From: Thermococcus piezophilus
GTDB taxonomy: Archaea > Methanobacteriota_B > Thermococci > Thermococcales > Thermococcaceae
NCBI RefSeq assembly: GCF_001647085.1
Contig: NZ_CP015520.1
Location: 930,001-994,000 of the forward strand
DNA: 64,000 bases
Direction: 5' to 3'
The stretch's first letter is position 1, and each line of letters begins with the position of its first letter. The notes beneath the pieces are model-generated. The model was not told where the DNA came from and ran no database searches. It was given only the letters and a program-made list of their open reading frames with translations. Positions 52,977 to 64,000 of this stretch are shown one piece after another. The translations under genes were made by a program, and so were the position numbers.

Positions 52977-53567
52977 TTATCTTCCAGAATTAATCTCCTC
53001 TTCAAGCTTTTTCAATTTCCCTTTAGCTCTTCTAAGCTGGGCGTTCGCTATGGCAACTATTTTCTCGATGTATTCCCTGCTCACCCAGAGTTCGCCGTTT
53101 TCTCCCAAAGGGACATCCATCCTCTCGGTGGAGCGTATCTCAACGAGCAACTTTTTGTGGCTGATGCTCTTTATGTTTGAATACTTGAAGCCGCAGTTTA
53201 TTGCCAGGTTTAAAATCCTAACAGCATCTTCCATTGTTCTCGCCGAAACGTGTATGATGGGGCTCCTCACGAGGAACCAGAGCTGACCCTTTGAGTGCAT
53301 CCCTATGGCATCGAGGACCTCCTCAAGGGTAACTTCCCGGTGCCACTTGCCGAGCCATTCAGCGTTAACCTTGTCTCCAAATTCGGGCATCTCCATTATC
53401 GAAATCCTTCCGGAGCAGGAGGACGTTGTGAAGTAGTTCTCAAGCGAGTTTATCTTCTCCAAGAGCGGAATTATGTCCTCATCCACCTTGCCCTCTTCCA
53501 GTGCCTTCCTAAGGCCTGCCATCGCCCTGGCCTTCTGCTCGTCGAAGTTCTTGGTAAATAGGAACAT
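52977..53567 (-). CDS. taw3: tRNA wybutosine-pathway methyltransferase Taw3
   Basis: The 196-residue protein fits TYW3/Taw3, which methylates the wyosine precursor (4-demethylwyosine) on tRNA-Phe. Its hallmarks are the NYFTTSSCSGRISIMEMPEF motif and HSKGQLWFLVRSPIIHVSAR, which form the SAM and tRNA site. It lies 6 nt after the helicase stop on the same strand, so it is probably co-transcribed with it. Length and motifs are complete. Confidence 0.93.
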   Translation of the reverse strand: MFLFTKNFDEQKARAMAGLRKALEEGKVDEDIIPLLEKINSLENYFTTSSCSGRISIMEMPEFGDKVNAEWLGKWHREVTLEEVLDAIGMHSKGQLWFLVRSPIIHVSARTMEDAVRILNLAINCGFKYSNIKSISHKKLLVEIRSTERMDVPLGENGELWVSREYIEKIVAIANAQLRRAKGKLKKLEEEINSGR

Positions 53568-53573
53568 GGCCCC

Positions 53574-55556
53574 TCATCCCCCGTTGGTCTTAAAATCATT
53601 TCCAATCTCAACGAACCTACCCTCAGCTTTCACGAACTCGATGAACCTTTTGTAAGTTGAACGAACGCTTAAAGTTTCGGAATCCCCAACCACTATCAGC
53701 TTCCTCTTTGCCCTCGTCAGCGAGACGTTTAATCTTCTCAAATCCTTCAGGAAGCCAACCTCGCCCCTCTCGTTTGAGCGCACGAAGGAGAGGATTATGA
53801 CTTCCTTTTCCCTGCCCTGATAGCCATCCACGGTTCTGACTTCTATTTCCTCGGGAACGAGTGAGCTGATTAAGTCACGCTGGTCGTCGTACGGCGTTAT
53901 CACGCCAATCCACTCTGGCTTGACGCCCATCTCGAGGAGCTTCTCAACGGTCTCGGCCACTATCCTCGCCTCAAGTGGGTTCTCCCTGCTTTCGCTCCCG
54001 CGCCTCTGCCTCTCCCACTTCTCCGGGTGTTTGGATATGTCCACGAAGACGAGCGGTTCGCCTGGGTTCAAAATTGAGTCCCAGGGCTCTCCAAATCCTG
54101 GCCTCATCACCTTCAAATCGGCCAGCGTTATGTTCCCCACGCTCTCATCGGCCCTTATCCTTCCGCCGTAGAACTCCCTGCTCGGAAACGCCATGAGCCT
54201 CTCGTTCATCCTGTACTGGACTTCGAGCATCTGGGCCTTGGCTGAATACCTCTCTATCAGGCCCTCAAAGAGCGTCCTGCTCAGCGCCTTTGCCTCTTCG
54301 CTCAGAATCGTCGGCGGCAGCTGCTTGTGGTCACCCGCTAAAACGAAGCGTTTGGCACGGTTTATAGGTATTAACACGCTTGGTATTGTTGCCTGTGTCG
54401 CCTCGTCTATGATCGCCACATCGTAGTCTGCGTAGCCGATTACCTCCAGCCCGGCCGAAGCATTGGTGGTGAGAACAACGTCTGCCTCCTGGATTATCTC
54501 TCTGGCTATTCTCTCCTCCAGCTTTATGGCATCGTCGAAGGTCTTCTGGACGAGCTTGTTGAGCTTTATCCAGTTGGCCATCTCCCTGATGAGTTTTGCT
54601 GATACCCCTCTCGTGCCCCGCCTCCTCCTCGACAACGCAAGGATTTCACTGTCGGTCAATCCGCGCCTGTACTTCGGCAGGGGCTTTGTGAAGGTGTCAC
54701 GCTTTTCCGCGAGGTTCTGTGCCGTGACTCGGAGTTCTCTCAGCTCGCCGTATAGGTCATGCTTGGTCATGAGATATGCAAGAGTTGTCTCGTGGAGGTG
54801 TTTGGAAACGCGGCTTGGGTGTCCAACCCGGACGATTTTCAGGCCCGATTCTGCTAATCGCTCAACGAGGTTGTCCACAGCCACGTTGCTCTCTGCCGTT
54901 GCAAGAACCTTGTGGCCGCGCTCTACTTCCTGCATTATCAGCTCGGCCAGCGTTCTGGTTTTGCCCGTTCCAAAAGGCCCGTGGATGAGGAAGAAGTTGG
55001 GGCTCCCGAGTGCCTGGCTGATTGCTCTCCTCTGACTCGCGTTCAGGCTTTTATCGATCGGATCAGACTCGACCGGCTCGCTTTCTTCTGGATCTCTTAG
55101 GCCGAGATAGAACTCCAGTGCCCTCTTTCCGCCCTCATAGAGGTGTTCAAGGTTTTCAATCCAGCGCTTGAATGTGATATCATTGGCGTAGAGGTCTAAC
55201 CTTACTCCTTTAAGCGCCCACTCCGGGACAGTTTCAAGGGCGACTGTAATGAACCTCTTACCCTTCTCGACGACGGTTCCAACTAAATCGCTCTTCAGGG
55301 GGTCGCGTTTGCTGATAACTACCAAATCTCCTACGCCTATCTCCGTTTTAAGTTCCCGATCTCGACCGTATTTTACCATGAAGTATCCTAGTTCTTCCCC
55401 GATGATTTTGCCGTTCAGGCCAAGAATTGCTCTGCCTACCTTCTCACGCTCTCTGCCGCTCAGCCTTTTCATCTCTGCCCTCATAGCTTCTATCTCGGCC
55501 TTTCTCTCGTACTCTACGAGAACCTTGAGGTGGTTGATGAACTTCTCAAGCTCCAT
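53574..55556 (-). CDS. UPF1/IGHMBP2-like SF1 helicase
   Basis: This ~660-residue SF1B helicase has an N-terminal barrel domain, Walker A HGPFGTGKTRTLAELIMQEV (residues ~195-215), motif II VAIIDEATQATIPSVLIPIN, motif III LAGDHKQLPPTILS, motif V TVDGYQGREKEVIILSFVRS and motif VI NVSLTRAKRKLIVVGD. Archaeal members act on RNA or DNA 5' to 3'; the exact role is unknown. The ATG at 55556 and an upstream one at 55568 are both possible; neither has a strong ribosome-binding site. Confidence 0.93.
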   Translation of the reverse strand: MELEKFINHLKVLVEYERKAEIEAMRAEMKRLSGREREKVGRAILGLNGKIIGEELGYFMVKYGRDRELKTEIGVGDLVVISKRDPLKSDLVGTVVEKGKRFITVALETVPEWALKGVRLDLYANDITFKRWIENLEHLYEGGKRALEFYLGLRDPEESEPVESDPIDKSLNASQRRAISQALGSPNFFLIHGPFGTGKTRTLAELIMQEVERGHKVLATAESNVAVDNLVERLAESGLKIVRVGHPSRVSKHLHETTLAYLMTKHDLYGELRELRVTAQNLAEKRDTFTKPLPKYRRGLTDSEILALSRRRRGTRGVSAKLIREMANWIKLNKLVQKTFDDAIKLEERIAREIIQEADVVLTTNASAGLEVIGYADYDVAIIDEATQATIPSVLIPINRAKRFVLAGDHKQLPPTILSEEAKALSRTLFEGLIERYSAKAQMLEVQYRMNERLMAFPSREFYGGRIRADESVGNITLADLKVMRPGFGEPWDSILNPGEPLVFVDISKHPEKWERQRRGSESRENPLEARIVAETVEKLLEMGVKPEWIGVITPYDDQRDLISSLVPEEIEVRTVDGYQGREKEVIILSFVRSNERGEVGFLKDLRRLNVSLTRAKRKLIVVGDSETLSVRSTYKRFIEFVKAEGRFVEIGNDFKTNGG

Positions 55557-55689
55557 TCTCGCTCCCAAACGGAGGAAAGAAGAACGTCTTAAAAGGTTGA
55601 GGGTTGGTCAGCCCATGCGAGTTTCCTCACCGCTCGGACGAAACTTCCCTCATCATCCCAAGAAGAGTAGAGAAAGGGGGTTAAAAAAG

Positions 55690-55980
55690 CTAAGCCTTCC
55701 CAAAGGAAATTACTGCGATGATATCCCTTTGGAAGGATTTCACTGCCTTCATGTGCCTTTCTTCAACGCGACCGCAGCAGGCGACGCGGTTGTAGAATAT
55801 CTCCAGCTCCCTGAGTAGATCCGCGAGCTCCCTCTTGGTGCTTTCACTGTACCCGTTGTTCAAAAGCTTGCCTCTCAGAAACGGTATCACTTCCGACGGC
55901 CTTCCGAGGGCCGCCCAGAAAAGGCCTTCCTTCAGTATTTCACCCAAAATCTCCTCAAAACTAAATCCCCTCACATTCAA
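55690..55980 (-). CDS. Small helical protein, unknown
   Basis: The 96-residue soluble protein is mostly alpha-helical (FSFEEILGEILKEGLFWAAL at the start, KRELADLLRELEIFYNRVAC in the middle) with two adjacent Cys (ACCG). No family recognised. It stands alone upstream of the helicase on the same strand, about 120 bases before its start, and is in a region of normal base composition. Coding by length and codon pattern rather than by homology. Confidence 0.55.
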   Translation of the reverse strand: MNVRGFSFEEILGEILKEGLFWAALGRPSEVIPFLRGKLLNNGYSESTKRELADLLRELEIFYNRVACCGRVEERHMKAVKSFQRDIIAVISFGKA

Positions 55981-56151
55981 AATCCTTTCCTTAGCGATGG
56001 GTTTGGTACTCCCCCCTCATTGTGGAATCACCAAAAGGAAGGATGTTTGGAAGTATTTTGGCTTTTCGGCAATAGTCTTGATGTGATGACAAAATGTGGA
56101 GAAAAAGGACCTAACTCTCGGACGAACTGCCATTTATTTCTGCTCTTTTTG

Positions 56152-56229
56152 TCACATCATCAGGGCAATGACGCCGAGCGTGAGCAGTATCGGTGCCGCG
56201 TAGGATAGGGCTATTGCGAGTCTTTTCAT
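56152..56229 (-). CDS. 25-residue hydrophobic peptide
   Basis: GGTGGCACCC precedes an ATG that opens a 25-codon frame, MKRLAIALSYAAPILLTLGV followed by IALMM, a basic head and one membrane helix. A TATA-like TTTATAAA (minus sense, at about 56261-56268) lies ~32 bp upstream of the ATG, and a perfect palindrome sits between them. The promoter, ribosome-binding site and frame make a gene likely, though no family is known to me. Confidence 0.5.
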   Translation of the reverse strand: MKRLAIALSYAAPILLTLGVIALMM

Positions 56230-56244
56230 GGGTGCCACCGTGTC

Positions 56245-56260
56245 CAAATGTACACATTTG
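56245..56260. promoter_or_regulatory. Palindrome CAAATGT-AC-ACATTTG
   Basis: A perfect 7-bp inverted repeat with a 2-bp centre lies directly downstream of the TATA-like element for the 25-residue peptide and ~150 bp upstream of guaB. At the transcription start it would be well placed for a repressor. Confidence 0.45.
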
Positions 56261-56388
56261 TTTATAAAGTCTACACTTGTAAAGTTGTCAAATATAAAGC
56301 TACTGGTTCGAAGCTGTACATTGAAACCGCGGCCGAGTTCGATCCTCGATGTGAAAACCCTTAAAAACCCCTGCCAGATTCATGTTAA

Positions 56389-58663
<2,275 letters not shown>

Positions 58664-58939
58664 TTAAACCACCCTGATTACGTACGTTCTTCTTTTTCTT
58701 TCACGTCGAACCAATCCCATGTCTTCAGGATTCCTGATAGCCCTGCAAGTGTTAGCTCTGCTGAACAGCTTACTTAATTCTTTTTGGGTTACCTCATTGT
58801 TGTCAAGAATGAAGTCTAATATTTGTCTCTCCAGCTCGCCCAGCTCGTGCTTGTGTATATTGTTTAGTTCGATCTCCACTTTGAGAAGCAACACAAGTTT
58901 TCCGTTTTCACATTCCTCCTTGAGAATGTGTACTCTCAT
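58664..58939 (-). CDS. Winged-helix regulator of the ABC efflux operon
   Basis: The ~91-residue protein has a C-terminal wHTH (ELERQILDFILDNNEVTQKE, LSKLFSRANTCRAIRNPEDM, then GLVRRERKRRTYVIRV as the wing). The N-terminal 35 residues form beta strands and a polar linker. GGTGAGTCTA precedes the ATG at 58939; the ATG at 58948 overlaps this. It lies between the permease and ATPase genes of a decayed efflux system and probably regulated it. It is the only unbroken member. Confidence 0.7.
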   Translation of the reverse strand: MRVHILKEECENGKLVLLLKVEIELNNIHKHELGELERQILDFILDNNEVTQKELSKLFSRANTCRAIRNPEDMGLVRRERKRRTYVIRVV

Positions 58940-58949
58940 TAGACTCACC

Positions 58950-59746
58950 TCACATGTGCCCCAGCGTTCCCAGCCGTCTCGCCTTGTTAAAGCCCCACCT
59001 GAAGGGGAGGTACCCTACGAGGAGCATTATGGCCGTGATGAGGAGCATGTTCATCAGGCTGGGGAGGATTTGAGATAACGAGTAGCCGCCACCCATTGTG
59101 AGCTTGCCCATTTTAAGGATGTAGGTTTCGGGATGGATTTTTGAGAGGGGCTGGAGTCAAGAGGGGAGTTTATCGGGCGGAAAGTAAAGCCCGCTGACGA
59201 GCTGGGCAGTTATATTGAAGAACCAGTTTAAAGGGTCCTAGGTGGCTTTGGTTGCTATTCTGAATCCGGCTGAGAACAGGTCGAGGGCAAAAATTAGCAG
59301 GATACCGCTCAAGATGACGACCAGAACGCCGAGGTTAAAGTGAATTCTCAAACCGAAAAACAGGATGTACGCAAGTGTTATGAGAAATGTCAATCCTAAG
59401 TTCCACAGAATTCGCCAAGCGTTGATTCTAATGAAAATGGAAGTTAGTGAGGCCGGAGAGTTGTAAAGGACTGGGAACACCCTTCCAAGAACGAAGTGAT
59501 GAGATGCTCCCTCTCGGCAGAGAGACGAGGTTGTGGATTATTGAGCCTATGAGTAAGGTAGTCAAGGTAGTTTGGAGTGCCATATTGAGCGATGTTGGCG
59601 TTGATTGTTATCAGCTTGGCAAAGATGCCTATGAAGATTATGTTCAAAGCTAAGCCTATGAACTGCAAAAGCAGGTCAAAACGTCTTGAGAAGAAGACTT
59701 CCCTTTGGATGAAGACGAAAGCTTTGACTGTTCTAACGCCCTGCAC
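58950..59746 (-). pseudogene. ABC-2 type permease, multiply disrupted
   Basis: The product read on the minus strand starts VQGVRTVKAFVFIQREVFFS, continues DLLLQFIGLALNIIFIGIFA, then after one or two frame changes near 59470-59530 WRILWNLGLTFLITLAYILF, FNITAQLVSGLYFPPDKLPS and finally MGGGYSLSQILPSLMNMLLI and GYLPFRWGFNKARRLGTLGH. This is the six-helix layout of ABC-2 permeases for drugs or polysaccharides. There are in-frame TAG (about 59238-59240, where Trp is expected) and TGA (about 59155) codons. The stop is at 58950-58952. With the broken ATPase it forms a dead exporter. Confidence 0.75.
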
Positions 59747-59759
59747 TGCGGCAATTGAA

Positions 59760-60619
59760 CCACCCAAAGCTAGTTGGTGGAATTGCGAGTTTTGCCGGTG
59801 TTTTTGAGAGCGTAACTGGAGTTAACTACTTCGATGAATTAATCAAAGCGATTGAGCGGATTTTTAGGAGCGCAGAGTCAAAGCGCGTGAAGGAGTACAT
59901 GAAGCGCCTCGGGATTGACAGGGAGGCAAAGATGGCAGTCGTAGTCCAGAGGCAGGTAAACCCAAAGCTCTCCGGAGTACTCTTCACCCGCTCTCCAAAC
60001 GAATTAGATAAGGCATTAGTTGAGTTCGTCAAAGGTTTTCCCGAGAAGCTTGTTGGGGGAAAGAGGGCGGTAAGCGTATCCTTCTTCCGCGCGACCCCAC
60101 CAAGGTCAAAGACCCCTTGATGAGGGAACTCATTGAAACCGCTCTTGAAATTGAGGAACTCTTTGGAAACCCCACGACATCGAGTGGGCCCACGACGGAA
60201 CCCTATGGCTCCTCCAGTTGAGGGACATAACGGTACTGGCTCGAAAATCAAAGAAAGTGAAGGAGAGCTCAAGGGCCTCACAAGGATGGCACAGGCTCAC
60301 TGGAGTTCCAGCCGGTCCTAGAAGAGTAAGAGGAAAGGCTTACTTCGTTCTCGATGATCAGCCACCTGAGGAGGCTGAAAAGCTCTTCCCCAAGGGAGGG
60401 GTACTCGTGACGTACGTACTCCACGCTGAATACTACGGCCTCTCCATGAAGGCTTCTGGTATAGTGACAAAGGTTGAGAGCATTCTCTCTCATTCCGCGA
60501 TAATAGCAAGGGAGCTCGGAATTCCGTGCGTCACAGGTGTAGATGTGAGGTAATTCGAGAGGGTGACGAGGTTATCGTGGACGGTGATGAGGGGGCTGTT
60601 TACATCAGAAATCCATGAA
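59760..60619 (+). pseudogene. PEP synthase/PPDK-like gene, 5'-truncated and frameshifted
   Basis: The frame opens in the middle of an ATP-grasp (PPDK_N) domain: GGIASFAGVFESVTGVNYFD, then MAVVVQRQVNPKLSGVLFTR. After a shift near 60105 and another near 60180 it continues as RGKAYFVLDDQPPEEAEKLF, VLVTYVLHAEYYGLSMKASG and SILSHSAIIARELGIPCVTG, the swivelling PEP-utiliser domain with its catalytic His (SHSA). A further shift near 60550 leads to GDEVIVDGDEGAVYIRNP and a TGA at 60617-60619. The N-terminal ~200 codons are missing and the junction is with the divergent dead permease. The C-terminal PEP-binding barrel is also absent, so this may have been a two-domain paralogue. Confidence 0.75.
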
Positions 60620-60621
60620 AG

Positions 60622-61035
60622 ATGTTTGGGAGACTCAATCTCTGGGAGGCGAGCTGGGAGGAAGACGAGCTCACAAAAAAGCTCAGGGAGGGGTACTTAA
60701 CGGCACTTCAGGAACTGGATGATGGAAAACTTGAAACAACGATACCCAGGGCCTTTGAGTACGTTAGAAAGCTCTACCCTGTTAATAAAGAGAGGGCCTT
60801 TAACGTCTACCACTTCATCAACACACTGATGGAAGAGGGAACTCCGATGATTCTTGCCGGAAAGTTCAACGTCGTTGAAGTCTTCGCCCGCGCTGACCGA
60901 AAGGAGGAACCGAGAGACGAAACCAAGAAACGGCTGTTCGAGATTTATAACCTTCTCAAACGGTTCATCAATTACACCGATGAAAGAATCAGAGACATCC
61001 CGGCCATGCTCTTTGGCCTGGGGAAAACCGTTTAA
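60622..61035 (+). CDS. Conserved-looking hypothetical helical protein
   Basis: This 137-residue soluble protein is acidic and mostly helical (EDELTKKLREGYLTALQELD, ERAFNVYHFINTLMEEGTPM). No motif recognised. Its start is 2 nt after the stop of the PEP-synthase-like remnant, so it was probably the partner gene of that enzyme and survives it. The stop is 31 nt before nadB. Confidence 0.6.
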   Translation: MFGRLNLWEASWEEDELTKKLREGYLTALQELDDGKLETTIPRAFEYVRKLYPVNKERAFNVYHFINTLMEEGTPMILAGKFNVVEVFARADRKEEPRDETKKRLFEIYNLLKRFINYTDERIRDIPAMLFGLGKTV

Positions 61036-61066
61036 GCCCTTCCACTTTTCTTCTCCTGGTGGTGGG

Positions 61067-62464
61067 ATGAGAATTGGAATCATTGGAAGCGGTGCCGCGG
61101 GGTTGACCGCTGCAATAGCCCTCGCGAGGCGCGGCTTTGATGTCACTGTCATCGGAAAGGGGTTCAAAAACACTAACTCATACCTCGCCCAGGCGGGGAT
61201 AGCCTTTCCAATCCTAGGCGGTGATTCTCCTAAAGCCCACGTTCTCGACACCGTAAAGGCCGGCAAGTACCTCAACGACGAAGAGGTCGTCTGGAACGTC
61301 GTGACAAAATCCTCTGAGGCTTACGATTTTCTAACATCGCTCGGTCTTGAGTTTGAGGCCAACGAGACGGAGGGGGGACACTCCTTCCACAGGGTCTTCA
61401 CGATAAGGAACGAGACCGGAAAGCACCTGATAAAGCTCCTCCACATGGCCTCAAGAGAGCATGGGGTGAACTTCGTCGAAGGCCTTGCCGAAGAGCTCGC
61501 CGTTAGAGATGGTATAGCCTACGGCGTCTTTCTCGATGGGGGGCTGCTGAAGTTCGACGCTACCATTCTGGCCACGGGCGGCTTCGCTTCGCTGTTTAAG
61601 TACACCTCCGGCTCGCCCCTCAACCTCGGAACGCTGATAGGCGATGCCGTCATAAAAGGTGCTCCAGCAAGGGACCTGGAGTTCGTCCAGTTCCATCCCA
61701 CAGGCTTCATCGGGAAGGAGGGCATCAAGCTCTTGAGTGAGGCCGTCAGGGGAGCTGGAGCTAAGCTCGTGACGGATGACGGCGAGCGCTTCGTGAACGA
61801 GCTCTCCACGAGGGACATCGTAGCGAGGGCCATATACCACCAGATGCAGGCTGGAAAGAGAGTCTATCTCGATGCAACTGGCATAGAGAACTTCAAACGT
61901 AAGTTCCCCCAGATATACGCCTTCCTCATCAAGGAGGGAATAGACCCCTCCAAGGACCTTATTCCAGTCTTTCCAATAGCCCACTACACCATCGGCGGGG
62001 TAGCGGTCGACCTGGGGTACCGCACGGGTATTAAGAATCTCTACGCAGTTGGGGAAGCCATGAGCAACGGTTTCCACGGGGCGAACAGGCTGGCGAGCAA
62101 CTCTCTGCTGGAGTGCATCGTGAGCGGACTTGAAGTTGCCAGAACCATAGCGAGAGATAGGCCGAAGCTTGGCGGGGTTCCAGAGGTTCCCTACACCTTT
62201 GACTCTCTGGGTGATGTTGAAGCCCTCAGGGAAATACTGTGGGAGCACGCTGGAATAGTGAGAACTGCCGAAGGCCTGAGGTTTGGCTTGGAGAAGCTTA
62301 ATGGGATTGAGGTTGATGGAAGGCTTAAGCTGCTCGCGAAGGGTGTTCTTGAGTGTGCTTTGGCAAGGGAGGAGAGCAGGGGGAGCCACTACCGTGATGA
62401 CTTTTCCGTCATGAGGAAGGAGTTTGAGAGGCCGAGCTTCTTCGACGGGAGGTGCAGGCTCTGA
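61067..62464 (+). CDS. nadB: L-aspartate oxidase
   Basis: The ~465-residue flavoenzyme oxidises aspartate to iminoaspartate for NAD synthesis. FAD-binding GSGAAGLTAAIALARRGFD at the N-terminus, FVQFHPTGFIG and HYTIGGVAVDLGYRTGIKNL with the final YAVGEAMSNGFHGANRLASN are all family hallmarks. GGTGGTGGG precedes the ATG at 61067; the long upstream extension of the frame is spurious. Archaeal enzymes often use fumarate or other acceptors instead of oxygen. NadA follows one gene later. Confidence 0.95.
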   Translation: MRIGIIGSGAAGLTAAIALARRGFDVTVIGKGFKNTNSYLAQAGIAFPILGGDSPKAHVLDTVKAGKYLNDEEVVWNVVTKSSEAYDFLTSLGLEFEANETEGGHSFHRVFTIRNETGKHLIKLLHMASREHGVNFVEGLAEELAVRDGIAYGVFLDGGLLKFDATILATGGFASLFKYTSGSPLNLGTLIGDAVIKGAPARDLEFVQFHPTGFIGKEGIKLLSEAVRGAGAKLVTDDGERFVNELSTRDIVARAIYHQMQAGKRVYLDATGIENFKRKFPQIYAFLIKEGIDPSKDLIPVFPIAHYTIGGVAVDLGYRTGIKNLYAVGEAMSNGFHGANRLASNSLLECIVSGLEVARTIARDRPKLGGVPEVPYTFDSLGDVEALREILWEHAGIVRTAEGLRFGLEKLNGIEVDGRLKLLAKGVLECALAREESRGSHYRDDFSVMRKEFERPSFFDGRCRL

Positions 62465-62514
62465 GCCCAAACATTTAACTTCTCATCGAATCATTATCAT
62501 ACCCGGTGAAACGG

Positions 62515-63702
62515 GTGGAGCTCCTCTACCTCATAGCCTCCTTCGCAGTCATCATCGCCCTCATCTGGCTTAAAATCAACATCGGCGTCTCGATATTCGT
62601 CGGCTCACTTGTTCTGGCCTTTCTGTTCGGCATGAGCCCCTCCGATGCGGTTGTGGCCCTCTATCATTCTGCCACCTCCTGGGAGACCATCAGGCTCGTA
62701 CTTATCATCGCCTTCATCATGGGGATGACCTCGGTGTTCTCACAGATCGGCTATTTGAAGGATATGGAGGCCGCCGCGGGCAACCTCTTCCCCAAGGCCA
62801 AGTACTCACTGGCAATGCTTCCGGCCCTCATAGGCCTCATGCCGATGCCCGCTGGCGCCCTCGTTTCGGCCCCCATGATAGAGCCCGTCGCGGGCAGGTT
62901 TGAGCTGAAGCCAGAGGATAAGACGCTGGTCAACTACTGGTTCAGGCACATATGGGAGCACTCCTGGCCGATGTACCAGGCCATAGTAATCGCCTCCGCC
63001 ATCGTCGGGATTTCCATAAGGGAGATAAGCACCAAGATGTTCCCCCTGACGGTTCTTATGGCTATCATCGGCTACCTGATGCTGATTCGGCCCCTTCCGG
63101 ATGACGGGAGTGGCGAGGGCGACTTCAGAACCGGCCTAAAGCTCCTCCTGAAGAGCACGTACCCCATACTGGTTATCATACTCGTTTCAATCGTTCTGGG
63201 CATCGACATGGTCTACGGTGCTTTTCTCGGCTTCCTCTCGGTTCTCATTCCCAACCTGAAGAGGGTGAGCCTGAAAGAGGTCATTGCTCATGCCCTCCAG
63301 CCCAAGATAGTCTTCCTCCTCGTTTCGGTCATGTACTTCAAATACGTCCTTGAGGTTACGGGGGCCGTGGAGGCCCTCCCAAAGGGCATGTTGGCCATGA
63401 ACCTCCCAGTAATCCTTGTCCTCATGGTGACGCCCTTCGTTGTCGGCCTGATGACGGGCATAAGCTTCGCCTACGTCGGCATGACCTTTCCGCTGTTGCT
63501 CCCCTTCTTCACGAGCTTTGACAGGGTCGCCCTTGCCTATCTAAGCGGCTACATGGGGATGCTATTCAGTCCTGTCCATCTCTGCTTCGTTTTCTCGGCC
63601 GAGTACTACGGGGCCGAGCTCCGGAAGGTCTATTTGAGGCTGCTGGTTCCCGCTCTGGCCATCTTCCTGCTCGGGCTTCTTTACATCACCGTTGTGCTTT
63701 AG
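62515..63702 (+). CDS. DUF401 family membrane permease
   Basis: The ~395-residue protein has about ten to eleven membrane helices and the DUF401 layout (a ladder of hydrophobic helices with MPMPAGALVSAPMIEPVAGR and MTGISFAYVGMTFPLLLPFF re-entrant-like segments), resembling gluconate or citrate-type ion transporters. The GTG at 62515 follows GGTGA by 5 nt, better than the GTG at 62506, which lies inside that element. Its position between nadB and nadA suggests a link to pyridine-nucleotide precursors such as aspartate or quinolinate, but this is inference. Confidence 0.8.
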   Translation: MELLYLIASFAVIIALIWLKINIGVSIFVGSLVLAFLFGMSPSDAVVALYHSATSWETIRLVLIIAFIMGMTSVFSQIGYLKDMEAAAGNLFPKAKYSLAMLPALIGLMPMPAGALVSAPMIEPVAGRFELKPEDKTLVNYWFRHIWEHSWPMYQAIVIASAIVGISIREISTKMFPLTVLMAIIGYLMLIRPLPDDGSGEGDFRTGLKLLLKSTYPILVIILVSIVLGIDMVYGAFLGFLSVLIPNLKRVSLKEVIAHALQPKIVFLLVSVMYFKYVLEVTGAVEALPKGMLAMNLPVILVLMVTPFVVGLMTGISFAYVGMTFPLLLPFFTSFDRVALAYLSGYMGMLFSPVHLCFVFSAEYYGAELRKVYLRLLVPALAIFLLGLLYITVVL

Positions 63703-63747
63703 AACAAGCTTTTATACCCCTGAGCATAGCATTCTCTAGGTGAGATC

Positions 63748-64000
63748 ATGAAAATGGATGAGCTCGTTAGGGAGATTGAACGTCTCAAAGAGGAGAGAAA
63801 CGCCATAATCATGGCCCACAACTATCAGCTGCCCGAGATTCAGGACATAGCGGACTTCCTCGGTGACAGCCTTGAACTCGCAAGGAAAGCTGTTAACGTT
63901 GATGCGGACGTCATAGTTTTTGCGGGCGTTGACTTCATGGCTGAAACTGCCAAAATCCTCAATATGGAGAAGACCGTCCTGCTGCCAGCGAGGAGGGCAA
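63748..64000 (+). CDS. nadA: Quinolinate synthase, N-terminal part (runs off window)
   Basis: GGTGAGATC precedes the ATG. The first ~84 residues show the NadA signature [20 protein letters not shown] and [20 protein letters not shown] followed by [20 protein letters not shown]. NadA condenses iminoaspartate from NadB with dihydroxyacetone phosphate to quinolinate using a 4Fe-4S cluster. The gene is cut by the window end. Co-directional with nadB two genes upstream. Confidence 0.95.
   Translation, partial: MKMDELVREIERLKEERNAIIMAHNYQLPEIQDIADFLGDSLELARKAVNVDADVIVFAGVDFMAETAKILNMEKTVLLPARRA

Noticed and set aside
61451-62470. Open frame of 339 codons on the minus strand opposite nadB
   Set aside because: The nadB reading has full family motifs and a ribosome-binding site; the opposite frame has neither.

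Overview
The window is archaeal and fits a Thermococcus-type member of the Thermococcales. Genes carry GGTG/GGAGG ribosome-binding sites and BRE/TATA promoters. Markers include a group II chaperonin, archaeal EF-1beta, Taw3 (wyosine pathway), archaeal-type NadB/NadA, AbiE toxin-antitoxin genes, MoxR/DUF58 genes and tRNA genes with encoded CCA. No virus structural genes, CRISPR array or rRNA genes were seen.

Layout. 1-3.1 kb: the 3' end of a PmbA/TldE-type gene, an unrecognised gene remnant, and a secreted CGTase-like amylase broken by one nonsense codon and about four frameshifts. 3.1-11.1 kb (minus): a PH/SHOCT protein, then a five-gene operon read as transglutaminase-like protein, membrane protein, MoxR ATPase, DUF58 protein, membrane protein; the transglutaminase-like domain has lost its catalytic Cys and His. 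11.2-18.1 kb: BtpA-like protein, three small envelope ORFs, a phosphoglucosamine mutase-type enzyme, a four-gene minus operon, an ECF-type S component and a decayed glucuronyl C5-epimerase gene. 18.3-32.0 kb: an AT-rich glycan island with an AbiEi/AbiEii pair at its left edge, a flippase, an arylsulfatase-fold protein with a Thr nucleophile, six glycosyltransferase or membrane-glycan genes, and a tandem pair of HPr-kinase-like P-loop proteins. The island ends near a tRNA-Glu/tRNA-Ile pair.

32.6-35.2 kb is gene-poor. It holds about 0.8 kb packed with inverted repeats, a MazEF-like pair with a split toxin, and a wrecked AbiEi-like gene. 35.3-39.2 kb: zinc-ribbon/EF-1beta operon, two lipoproteins, a TPR protein. 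39.5-48.1 kb: one tightly overlapped operon for a BtuF/BtuC/BtuD-type ABC importer plus a CobN-like large chelatase subunit and a fused ChlI-ChlD subunit. These most likely form an uptake and metal-insertion unit for a tetrapyrrole or metal. 48.2-56.2 kb: an unknown secreted beta-rich protein, thermosome, a frameshifted DUF1464 gene, VapBC debris, two tiny membrane peptides, Taw3, a UPF1-like helicase. 56.4-64 kb: guaB, the ruins of an ABC efflux operon and of a PEP-synthase-like gene, then nadB, a DUF401 permease and the start of nadA.

A recurring theme is breakage. At least ten genes are split, most by what look like single-base losses, and the tRNA-Ile(GAT) also seems to lack one base in its anticodon loop. 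Because that tRNA should be essential, part of this pattern may be sequence error rather than decay. The internal deletions, nonsense codons and truncated fragments are more convincingly real.
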